A DNA stretch of 64,000 nt from NCBI RefSeq assembly GCF_009928485.1, contig NZ_JAABNP010000005.1, forward strand, positions 1-64,000. The letters run 5' to 3'. Made by a program: the position numbers and the translations under genes. Source of the DNA: Clostridium sp. C2-6-12 (GTDB lineage: Bacteria > Bacillota > Clostridia > Clostridiales > Clostridiaceae). Numbering within the stretch: position 1 is the stretch's first letter; each line of letters begins with the position of its first letter. The notes beneath the pieces are model-generated. The model ran no database searches, was not told where the DNA came from, and worked only from the letters and a program-made list of their open reading frames with translations. This document shows, piece by piece, positions 57,285-64,000 of this stretch.

Positions 57285-59090
57285 ATGAAAAGTGAAAGAC
57301 AAAAACATATCAGAAATTTTTCAATAGTAGCACATATTGATCATGGTAAGTCAACCCTTGCAGATAGATTACTTGAAACCACAGGAACTTTAACAAAAAG
57401 GGAAATGGAAGAACAAGTTCTAGATAATATGGAGATAGAAAAAGAAAGAGGAATTACAATAAAGTCCCAAGCAGCGAGACTTGTATATAGAAGAGATAAT
57501 GGGGAAGAATATATCCTTAATTTAATTGATACTCCAGGGCATGTAGATTTTAATTATGAAGTTTCAAGAAGTTTAGCAGCTTGTGAAGGTGCCATATTAG
57601 TTGTTGATGCAACTCAAGGTATTCAAGCTCAAACTTTAGCTAATTGTTATTTGGCATTAGATAATGATTTAGAAATTGCGCCAGTAATAAATAAGATTGA
57701 TTTGCCATCTGCAAGACCAGACGAGGTAAAAAAAGAGATTGAAGATGTAATAGGAATCGATGCAGAAGAAGCACCAATGATATCAGCTAAAACTGGGCTT
57801 AATATAGGTGATGTATTAGAATGTGTTGTTAATACTATTCCTGCTCCAGATGGAGATGAAGAAGCTCCTCTAAAAGCATTGATTTTTGACTCATATTATG
57901 ACAGCTACAAAGGAGTTGTTTGTATAGTAAGAGTTTTTGATGGAAAAGTAAAGGTTGGAAGCAAAATTAAGCTTATGGCAACAAATAAGGTTTATGATGT
58001 AACTGAAGTAGGCGTTTTTACACCTGGAGTTCTTCCAACTGGAGAATTAAGTGCAGGTGATGTTGGCTATATAACAGCATCAATTAAAAATGTTAGAGAT
58101 GCCAGAGTTGGGGATACCATAACAGAAGCTAGCAGACCTACAGAAAAAGCACTTACTGGATATAAACCAGCTATACCTATGGTTTATTCAGGAATATACC
58201 CAGTTGACGGAGCTAAATATGATGAATTAAGGGAAGCTTTAGAAAAATTGCAAATAAATGATGCAGCGCTGAATTTTGAACCAGAAACATCTATTGCTTT
58301 AGGATTTGGTTTTAGATGTGGCTTCTTAGGATTATTACATATGGAAATAATTCAAGAAAGAGTGGAAAGAGAGTTTAATCTAGATATAATTACAACTGCG
58401 CCGTCTGTTATATATAAAGTAATTAAGACAGATGGAGAGATGTTAGAAATAACCAATCCTACTAATCTTCCACCACTGACTGAAGTTGATTATATGGAAG
58501 AACCTGTAGTAAAAGCTTCTATAATTACACCAAAAGATTATGTTGGTGCAGTTATGGAATTATGCCAAGATAGAAGAGGAACATATATTGATATGCAGTA
58601 TATAGAGGAAACAAGAGCTGTTGTAAATTATGATATTCCTCTAAATGAAATAATATATGATTTTTTTGATACTTTAAAATCTAGAACTAAGGGATATGCA
58701 TCTTTAGACTATGAATTTAAAGGCTATACTAGAACCAAGCTTGTTAAGCTTGATATACTATTAAATGGCGATATGGTTGATGCGCTGTCAATGATAGTAC
58801 CAGAGGAAAGAGCATATCATAAAGGAAGAGGAATTACCGAAAAATTAAAAGAAGTAATTCCAAGACAAATGTTTGAAGTTCCCATTCAAGCAGCAATTGG
58901 ATCAAAGATTATCGCAAGGGAAACTGTAAAAGCTATGAGAAAAGACGTATTAGCTAAATGTTATGGTGGAGATATTTCAAGAAAGAAGAAGTTACTTGAA
59001 AAGCAAAAAGAAGGAAAGAAGAGAATGAGACAGGTTGGATCTGTTGAAGTTCCACAAGAAGCATTCATGTCAATTTTAAAAGTAGATTAA
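57285..59090 (+). CDS. lepA: Elongation factor 4 (LepA)
   Basis: Ribosome-associated translational GTPase that back-translocates or aids 30S maturation, 601 residues. G1 [10 protein letters not shown]2 region [12 protein letters not shown]3 DTPGHVDF, G4 NKIDLP, then domain II and the LepA-specific C-terminus ([20 protein letters not shown]). ATG 57285 is chosen because AAAGGTGG (57270-57276) is well spaced and the family begins near [13 protein letters not shown]; upstream GTG 57273 and ATG 57279 are also in frame. Confidence 0.97.
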   Translation: MKSERQKHIRNFSIVAHIDHGKSTLADRLLETTGTLTKREMEEQVLDNMEIEKERGITIKSQAARLVYRRDNGEEYILNLIDTPGHVDFNYEVSRSLAACEGAILVVDATQGIQAQTLANCYLALDNDLEIAPVINKIDLPSARPDEVKKEIEDVIGIDAEEAPMISAKTGLNIGDVLECVVNTIPAPDGDEEAPLKALIFDSYYDSYKGVVCIVRVFDGKVKVGSKIKLMATNKVYDVTEVGVFTPGVLPTGELSAGDVGYITASIKNVRDARVGDTITEASRPTEKALTGYKPAIPMVYSGIYPVDGAKYDELREALEKLQINDAALNFEPETSIALGFGFRCGFLGLLHMEIIQERVEREFNLDIITTAPSVIYKVIKTDGEMLEITNPTNLPPLTEVDYMEEPVVKASIITPKDYVGAVMELCQDRRGTYIDMQYIEETRAVVNYDIPLNEIIYDFFDTLKSRTKGYASLDYEFKGYTRTKLVKLDILLNGDMVDALSMIVPEERAYHKGRGITEKLKEVIPRQMFEVPIQAAIGSKIIARETVKAMRKDVLAKCYGGDISRKKKLLEKQKEGKKRMRQVGSVEVPQEAFMSILKVD

Positions 59091-59130
59091 TTATTAATTA
59101 ATATGGAATAAAAGTGTATTATTTTTAAGG

Positions 59131-59170
59131 AATTATTTGTATAATATTAATTAATATTATACAAATAATT
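59131..59170. promoter_or_regulatory. 40-bp perfect palindrome
   Basis: Two 20-base arms (59131-59150 and 59151-59170) are exact reverse complements with no spacer. It lies between lepA and the next gene, 27 bases before its ATG. There is no T-run, so its role as a terminator is doubtful; an operator or mRNA-processing hairpin is possible. Confidence 0.7.
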
Positions 59171-59196
59171 TATAAGGAAATTTGGGAGGGGTTTAG

Positions 59197-59637
59197 ATGT
59201 TTTTAAATGAATTAAGTAAAAGTGAAGGAATTGCATTTATGCAATTAGTAAAAATTCTAGCAAACTCAGATAATGTTTTTGCTAAAGAAGAACAAACTCT
59301 TTATGATGATTATCTTGAAGAATTAAATTTAAAAGAAAATGAAATATTCGCAGTTCATCCAGATTCTATATATGAAAGTTTAAAAGATTCCTCTGAAAGA
59401 AACAAAAATATCATTTATTTTGAATTAATAGGACTTGCTCTTATTGATGGAGAATATGAAGAAAAAGAAGTTGATTTTCTTGAAGAAGTTGGGGAAAAAT
59501 TGGAAATAAAGCGTAATAAACGAATATCATTTGCTAATTATTTTCATAACTTTGTAGATGTATATAGCTTTTCAGTGGTGGATGCAGAAAGTAAAATCAG
59601 TTTATTAAAAGAACAAGCAGAAAAATTATTAGCATAA
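59197..59637 (+). CDS. Helical protein of unknown function (possibly TerB-like)
   Basis: A 146-residue acidic, fully helical protein without membrane segments. The pattern of helix pairs (EGIAFMQLVKILANSDNVF, FELIGLALIDGEYEEKEVDF) with acidic turns resembles TerB/tellurite-type helical folds; this is a weak structural impression. GGGAGGGG precedes the ATG. It has its own terminator (59661-59709) and is preceded by a perfect palindrome. Confidence 0.7.
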   Translation: MFLNELSKSEGIAFMQLVKILANSDNVFAKEEQTLYDDYLEELNLKENEIFAVHPDSIYESLKDSSERNKNIIYFELIGLALIDGEYEEKEVDFLEEVGEKLEIKRNKRISFANYFHNFVDVYSFSVVDAESKISLLKEQAEKLLA

Positions 59638-59660
59638 TAATCAATAAGCTAAAAAATGCA

Positions 59661-59709
59661 GCAAAAATACTTGCAGTGATGTTTAATCATTTCTGCAAGT
59701 ATTTTTTGC
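59661..59709 (+). terminator. Terminator before hemW
   Basis: GCAAAAATACTTGCAG (59661-59676) pairs with CTGCAAGTATTTTTTGC (59693-59709). The T-run is inside the 3' arm. Confidence 0.85.
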
Positions 59710-59743
59710 CATATATTATAAGTTTTGTACAGGAGGATTATAA

Positions 59744-60871
59744 ATGAAAGAGATCTCTTTATATATACATATTCCATTTTGCAAACAAAAATGCCTTTAT
59801 TGTGATTTTCCATCATATGCAGGTAAAGAAAGATTTATGGATGAATATATAGAAGCATTGAATAAAGAAATATTAGATAAAGCTGATCAGTATATTATAA
59901 AAAGCATATTTATTGGAGGTGGTACTCCTTCCTATTTAAAAGATTCAAGTTTATTAAGTTTATTGATAACTTTAAATAAATTAAATTTGAAAGAGAATTT
60001 AGAATTTACTATAGAATGTAATCCAGGAACATTAAGCAGGGAAAAACTAGAGATAATGAAAAGTAATAATATAAATAGAATCAGCATGGGATTGCAATCT
60101 ACTAAAAATTCTATTTTAAAAGAAATCGGAAGAATACATAGTTATGAAGAATTTAAAAATAATTATTTCTTGGCTAGGGAAATTGGCTTTAATAATATAA
60201 ATGTTGATTTAATGTTTGGATTACCAAAACAAAAATTTAATGATTGGAAGGATTCTTTGGAAGAGATAGTAAAATTAGAACCTGAACATATTTCAGCTTA
60301 TAGCTTAATAATTGAAGAAGGAACTTTATTTTATAAATTATATGAGAAGGATAAACTTGAATTGCCGGAAGAAAATCAAGAAAGAGAAATGTATTTATAT
60401 ACAAAGCAAATTTTGAATAGATATGGGTACCATCAATATGAAATATCAAATTTTTCAAAGCATGGAAAAGAATGCTTTCATAATAAAGTTTATTGGAAAT
60501 GTAATGAGTATTTAGGATTAGGAGTAGCAGCAAGTTCTTTTATTGATAATAAGAGAATTAAGAATATAGATGATATTCAAGCATATATAATGAAAATAAA
60601 TAATAATGAAAGTGTAGTTGAAGAAATACATGTAAATGATATCGAGGATGACATGGAGGAATTTATGTTTATGGGACTTAGAATGATTGAAGGTATAAGC
60701 ATAAACGAATTTAGAAATAGGTTTAATAAGAATATTTATGAAGTTTACAGAGATTCAATTGAAAAAAATATAAAAAAGGAATTATTGATTTGCAATTCGG
60801 AAAGACTATTTTTAAGTGAAAAGGGAATTGAAATTTCTAATTATGTTATGAGTGACTTTATATTTTCATAA
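59744..60871 (+). CDS. hemW: Radical SAM haem chaperone HemW
   Basis: A 375-residue radical SAM protein with the CX3CX2C cluster at 13-20 (CKQKCLYC), IFIGGGTPSYL, ECNPGT, RISMGLQS and NVDLMFGLPKQ. It resembles coproporphyrinogen III dehydrogenase but belongs by length and the PFCKQKCLYCDF motif to HemW, which inserts haem into acceptor proteins. AGGAGG precedes the ATG. The lepA ... hemW ... hrcA order is typical for Firmicutes. Confidence 0.93.
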   Translation: MKEISLYIHIPFCKQKCLYCDFPSYAGKERFMDEYIEALNKEILDKADQYIIKSIFIGGGTPSYLKDSSLLSLLITLNKLNLKENLEFTIECNPGTLSREKLEIMKSNNINRISMGLQSTKNSILKEIGRIHSYEEFKNNYFLAREIGFNNINVDLMFGLPKQKFNDWKDSLEEIVKLEPEHISAYSLIIEEGTLFYKLYEKDKLELPEENQEREMYLYTKQILNRYGYHQYEISNFSKHGKECFHNKVYWKCNEYLGLGVAASSFIDNKRIKNIDDIQAYIMKINNNESVVEEIHVNDIEDDMEEFMFMGLRMIEGISINEFRNRFNKNIYEVYRDSIEKNIKKELLICNSERLFLSEKGIEISNYVMSDFIFS

Positions 60872-61096
60872 TTAATTTGTAATATATATGCAGAAATTAA
60901 AGTTTTGTATTTATATTATCTTAGGTTGATTATACGCACAAATTTATAGATATATAGTTGTCATTGTAACACATGCGCATTATTGTGATTTGAATGAATA
61001 CTAAAGAAAAAGCGAGAAAATAGGAGATATAAAGATATAAATTCAAAAAATCAAATTATTAATAAGTATATCTATCTAAAATAAAAATAAATAGAA

Positions 61097-61125
61097 TTGA
61101 CAAAAAACATCATAAATAATATATT
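61097..61125 (+). promoter_or_regulatory. Vegetative promoter of hrcA-grpE-dnaK
   Basis: TTGACA (61097-61102), 17 bases, TATATT (61120-61125). It is immediately upstream of the CIRCE operator, so HrcA binding would block it or early elongation. The rest of the 310-base gap (60872-61096) has no other feature seen. Confidence 0.85.
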
Positions 61126-61138
61126 AAAGACATAGTCA

Positions 61139-61165
61139 TTAGCACTCGATGTTAATGAGTGCTAA
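61139..61165 (+). promoter_or_regulatory. CIRCE operator
   Basis: TTAGCACTC (61139-61147), nine bases, GAGTGCTAA (61157-61165): an exact match to the CIRCE element bound by HrcA, just before hrcA itself, which gives autoregulation of the heat-shock operon. Confidence 0.98.
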
Positions 61166-61182
61166 CAAAAAGAGGTGAAGTT

Positions 61183-62214
61183 ATGAGTATTGATGAAAGA
61201 AAGATTAGGATACTTCAAGCTATTATCAATGACTATATTCGTACAGGAGACCCTGTAGGATCAAGAACAATTGCTAAAAACTATGATTTGGGTATAGGTT
61301 CTGCGACTATAAGAAATGAAATGGCTGATCTTGAAGATATGGGATACTTAGAACAACCTCACGCTTCTGCAGGCAGAATTCCTTCTAGCAAGGGCTACAG
61401 ATTGTATGTTGATAAACTCATGGATAATCAAAGATTAACTGTTGAAGAAAATTTGAGAATTAAGCAATATATAATTGATTCTGCAATGCTTGAAGTAGAT
61501 AAAATAGTAAAACAAACAAGTGCTTTATTATCAGAACTTACAAAATTAACCTGTGTAATTGAATCTCCATCAGTTAGAAAAAGCTTTGTCAAATCAATAC
61601 AGCTTATTAAAGTAGATGATTTTAATTTAGTGTCAGTTTTTCTTACGGATACTGGACTAATAAAAAATCACATAATGAAATTGAATAATGGAGTTCCACC
61701 AGTTGAAACCTTAATGCGTATAAATCAAGTTATTAACAGTAGATTAGTAAATCTTTCTATAGAAGAAATTAATTTAGAAGTAATTAATAACTTAAAAAGA
61801 GATTTGGGTGAATATGAGGAAATATTTAGTGCGTTATTGCCTATTTTATATGAAACATTAAATGCATCTGAGAAAGCAGAAGTATTTATGGAGGGAACAA
61901 CCAATATATTCAATTATTCAGAGTACAATGATATTGATAAGGCTAAAGAAATACTGTCACTTTTCAATGATAAAGAATCATTATTGGAATTATTTAATCC
62001 AAAGGACAATATTACAATTAGTATAGGTGATGAAAATTATAAAGAACAAGCTAAGGATTGCAGCATAATATCAGCAGAATATTCTTTTGGAGATAGACCA
62101 ATAGGAAAAATTGGATTAATAGGACCTAGAAGGATTAATTATTCAAAAGTAATAGCAATCATGTCAGAAGTTATAAAAGAGCTTAATGCTATATTAAGTA
62201 ATCAAAAAATATAA
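61183..62214 (+). CDS. hrcA: Heat-inducible transcription repressor HrcA
   Basis: CIRCE-binding repressor of class I heat-shock genes, 343 residues. N-terminal winged helix: [20 protein letters not shown] and [20 protein letters not shown], followed by [16 protein letters not shown]. The C-terminal GAF-like domain ends [23 protein letters not shown] 61183 follows AGAGGTGA; GTG 61159 lies inside CIRCE and is rejected. It leads hrcA-grpE-dnaK. Confidence 0.97.
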   Translation: MSIDERKIRILQAIINDYIRTGDPVGSRTIAKNYDLGIGSATIRNEMADLEDMGYLEQPHASAGRIPSSKGYRLYVDKLMDNQRLTVEENLRIKQYIIDSAMLEVDKIVKQTSALLSELTKLTCVIESPSVRKSFVKSIQLIKVDDFNLVSVFLTDTGLIKNHIMKLNNGVPPVETLMRINQVINSRLVNLSIEEINLEVINNLKRDLGEYEEIFSALLPILYETLNASEKAEVFMEGTTNIFNYSEYNDIDKAKEILSLFNDKESLLELFNPKDNITISIGDENYKEQAKDCSIISAEYSFGDRPIGKIGLIGPRRINYSKVIAIMSEVIKELNAILSNQKI

Positions 62215-62251
62215 TAGATAGATTGAAAGAGAAGAGGTGTATGTTTTAGTG

Positions 62252-62878
62252 ATGGAAGAAAAAAAAGATGTAAACAATGAAGAACTGAACAATGCAGAGG
62301 TTAAGGAAGAAGCAGTTAATGAAAATGAAGCTGTAAATAATGAAGAATTAAAAGAAGAAAATGTTAGTGAAGTTCGTGAAGAAGGGTCTGAAGTAGAAGA
62401 AAATTCAGATGATAGTGAATTAAATATAGTAAAAACTTTAAAAGAAGAAAATGAAAAATTAAAAGAAGAATTAGATGGGACAAAAGACAGATTATTAAGA
62501 TTGACAGCTGAATATGATAACTACAGAAAGAGAACTATAAAAGAAAAAGAAGGAATATACAGTGATGCTTATGTAGATGTATTGAAGGAAATTATTCCAA
62601 TCATTGATAATTTAGAAAGAGCTATATCAGCAGATGGAAGCATAGAGGATCTTAAAAAAGGAATTGAAATGACAATGAAAGGCTGCCAAGATTCATTTGC
62701 AAAACTTGGTGTTCAAGAAATAGACACTACAGGAGAGTTTGATCCAAATCTTCATAATGCAGTAATGCATATAGAAGATGAAAACTTAGGGAATAATGTT
62801 ATAGCAGAAGTATTTCAAAAAGGATACAAAAAAGATGATAAGATAATAAGACATTCAATGGTTAAGGTAGCAAATTAA
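62252..62878 (+). CDS. grpE: Nucleotide exchange factor GrpE
   Basis: DnaK cochaperone, 208 residues. The first 70 residues are extremely acidic (repeats of NNEELKEE type), followed by a long coiled coil (LKEENEKLKEELDGTKDRLL) and the GrpE core AEYDNYRKRTIKEKE, DNLERAI, FDPNLHNAVMHIEDENLG and FQKGYKKDDKIIRHSMVKVA. The start is ambiguous: ATG 62252 or GTG 62249, both 11-14 bases after AGAGG; GTG 62237 overlaps the ribosome site. Confidence 0.93.
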   Translation: MEEKKDVNNEELNNAEVKEEAVNENEAVNNEELKEENVSEVREEGSEVEENSDDSELNIVKTLKEENEKLKEELDGTKDRLLRLTAEYDNYRKRTIKEKEGIYSDAYVDVLKEIIPIIDNLERAISADGSIEDLKKGIEMTMKGCQDSFAKLGVQEIDTTGEFDPNLHNAVMHIEDENLGNNVIAEVFQKGYKKDDKIIRHSMVKVAN

Positions 62879-62982
62879 TAAATTAAAAAAACTTATTAAG
62901 AAATTAATTAATAATATATAAAACTTAAAATGCAAGATTCAAATTAAAATAAACTAAATAAAGTTTTAGGAGGAATAAAAAA

Positions 62983-64000
62983 ATGGCAAAAATTATAGGA
63001 ATTGATTTAGGAACTACAAATTCATGTGTAGCAGTTATGGAAGGTGGAGAACCAACAGTTATAGCTAATTCAGAAGGTGCAAGAACTACTCCTTCAGTTG
63101 TATCATTCCAAGCAAATGGAGAAAGATTAGTAGGGCAAGTAGCTAAAAGACAAGCGATTACTAATCCAGATAAAACAGTTATTTCAATAAAAAGACATAT
63201 GGGTACAGCTCATAAAGTTGACATAGATGGAAAACAATATTCACCACAAGAAATTTCAGCTATGGTACTTCAAAAGATTAAAGCTGATGCTGAAGCTTAT
63301 TTAGGTGAAACAGTAACTCAAGCAGTTATTACTGTACCAGCTTACTTCAATGACAGTCAAAGACAAGCAACTAAGGATGCAGGAAAGATTGCAGGACTTG
63401 AAGTATTAAGAATTATAAACGAACCAACAGCAGCATCATTAGCTTATGGTTTAGATAAGATGGATTCAGCGCACAAAATTTTAGTTTATGACTTAGGTGG
63501 TGGTACTTTCGACGTATCAATTCTAGACCTTGGAGACGGAGTATTCGAAGTATTATCTACTAATGGTGATACTAAACTAGGTGGAGATGACTTTGATGAA
63601 AAAGTTATGCACTACATTGCTGATACATTTAAAGCTGAAAATGGTATAGATTTATTACAAGATAAAATGGCAGTTCAAAGATTAAAAGAAGCAGCTGAAA
63701 AAGCTAAAATTGAATTATCATCATCACAACAAACAAACATTAACTTACCATTTATCACAGCTGATGCAACAGGTCCAAAGCATATAGATTTAACATTAAC
63801 TAGAGCAAAATTCAATGAAATTACTCATGATTTAGTTGAAAGAAGTATTGAACCAATGAAGAAAGCATTAGCAGATGCTAAACTTTCATTAAATGATATT
63901 GATAAAATAATCTTAGTTGGTGGATCAACAAGAATTCCAGCTGTACAAGAAGCTGTTAAGAACTTTACAGGTAAAGAACCTTCTAAGGGAGTTAACCCAG
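62983..64000 (+). CDS. dnaK: Molecular chaperone DnaK (5' part, cut by window end)
   Basis: Hsp70 ATPase. About 339 of roughly 610 residues are present, covering most of the nucleotide-binding domain: [67 protein letters not shown] and [22 protein letters not shown] precedes ATG 62983. It is the third gene of the CIRCE-controlled operon. Confidence 0.98.
   Translation, partial: MAKIIGIDLGTTNSCVAVMEGGEPTVIANSEGARTTPSVVSFQANGERLVGQVAKRQAITNPDKTVISIKRHMGTAHKVDIDGKQYSPQEISAMVLQKIKADAEAYLGETVTQAVITVPAYFNDSQRQATKDAGKIAGLEVLRIINEPTAASLAYGLDKMDSAHKILVYDLGGGTFDVSILDLGDGVFEVLSTNGDTKLGGDDFDEKVMHYIADTFKAENGIDLLQDKMAVQRLKEAAEKAKIELSSSQQTNINLPFITADATGPKHIDLTLTRAKFNEITHDLVERSIEPMKKALADAKLSLNDIDKIILVGGSTRIPAVQEAVKNFTGKEPSKGVNP

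Overview
The window is a low-GC, gene-dense stretch of a motile, endospore-forming Firmicute, most likely Clostridium sensu stricto (cluster I). The evidence is the AT-rich codon use, strong AGGAGG-type ribosome sites with frequent TTG/GTG starts, a fused FliR-FlhB export protein, a c-di-GMP riboswitch in front of flgB, the sporulation sets spoIIAA-spoIIAB-sigF-spoVAC-spoVAD-spoVAE, gpr and spoIIP, and a CIRCE-controlled hrcA-grpE-dnaK operon. Almost every gene is on the + strand; the exceptions are rpsT and one unknown gene.

Layout. (1) 190-3694: dTDP-L-rhamnose genes rfbB (frameshifted), rfbA, rfbD, rfbC. (2) 3837-6538: a Uma2-type nuclease-fold protein and two family-2 glycosyltransferases, perhaps for flagellin or surface glycosylation. 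(3) 6590-9336: a YjfB-like peptide, a flagellin with a von Willebrand factor A domain in its variable region, and a short ordinary flagellin. (4) 9569-33360: one long flagellar operon behind a c-di-GMP-I riboswitch. It runs flgB-flgC-fliE-fliF-fliG-fliH-fliI-fliJ-fliK-flgD-(TIGR02530-like)-flgE-flbD-fliL-fliO-fliP-fliQ-fliR/flhB-flhA-flhF-flhG-PilZ protein-fliA-two small membrane proteins-two FlgF/FlgG-type rod proteins, and ends at a strong terminator. (5) 33586-43910: pyrophosphatase ppaC, a degenerate IS1595-type transposase relative, a Ca2+ P-type ATPase, an unknown minus-strand gene, dinB and a LonC-like protease. (6) 44165-48052: sporulation sigma-F operon and spoVA genes. (7) 48404-53676: a P-type ATPase-like protein with eroded catalytic motifs, a short ComEC and holA. 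(8) 53779-60871: rpsT (minus), gpr, spoIIP, a small membrane protein, lepA, an unknown helical protein and hemW. (9) 61097-end: hrcA, grpE and the first third of dnaK.

How it fits together. c-di-GMP is read twice in the motility block: by the riboswitch before flgB and by the PilZ-domain protein inside the operon. The operon also encodes FliA, and FliA-like promoter sequences precede the YjfB-like gene and the second flagellin, so the late genes sit just upstream of the early operon that makes their sigma factor. motA/motB, fliM/fliN, flgM, flgK/flgL, fliD and fliS are not in this window.

The most unusual items are the VWA flagellin, the P-type ATPase pseudoenzyme beside spoVA, the intact but catalytically eroded transposase relative, and two families of structured intergenic repeats. 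One repeat family has an exact 41-bp period at two distant loci in opposite orientation; the other is a two-hairpin element nested in longer inverted repeats, placed inside operons. In both families the stems change on both sides at once, so the fold itself appears to be maintained.
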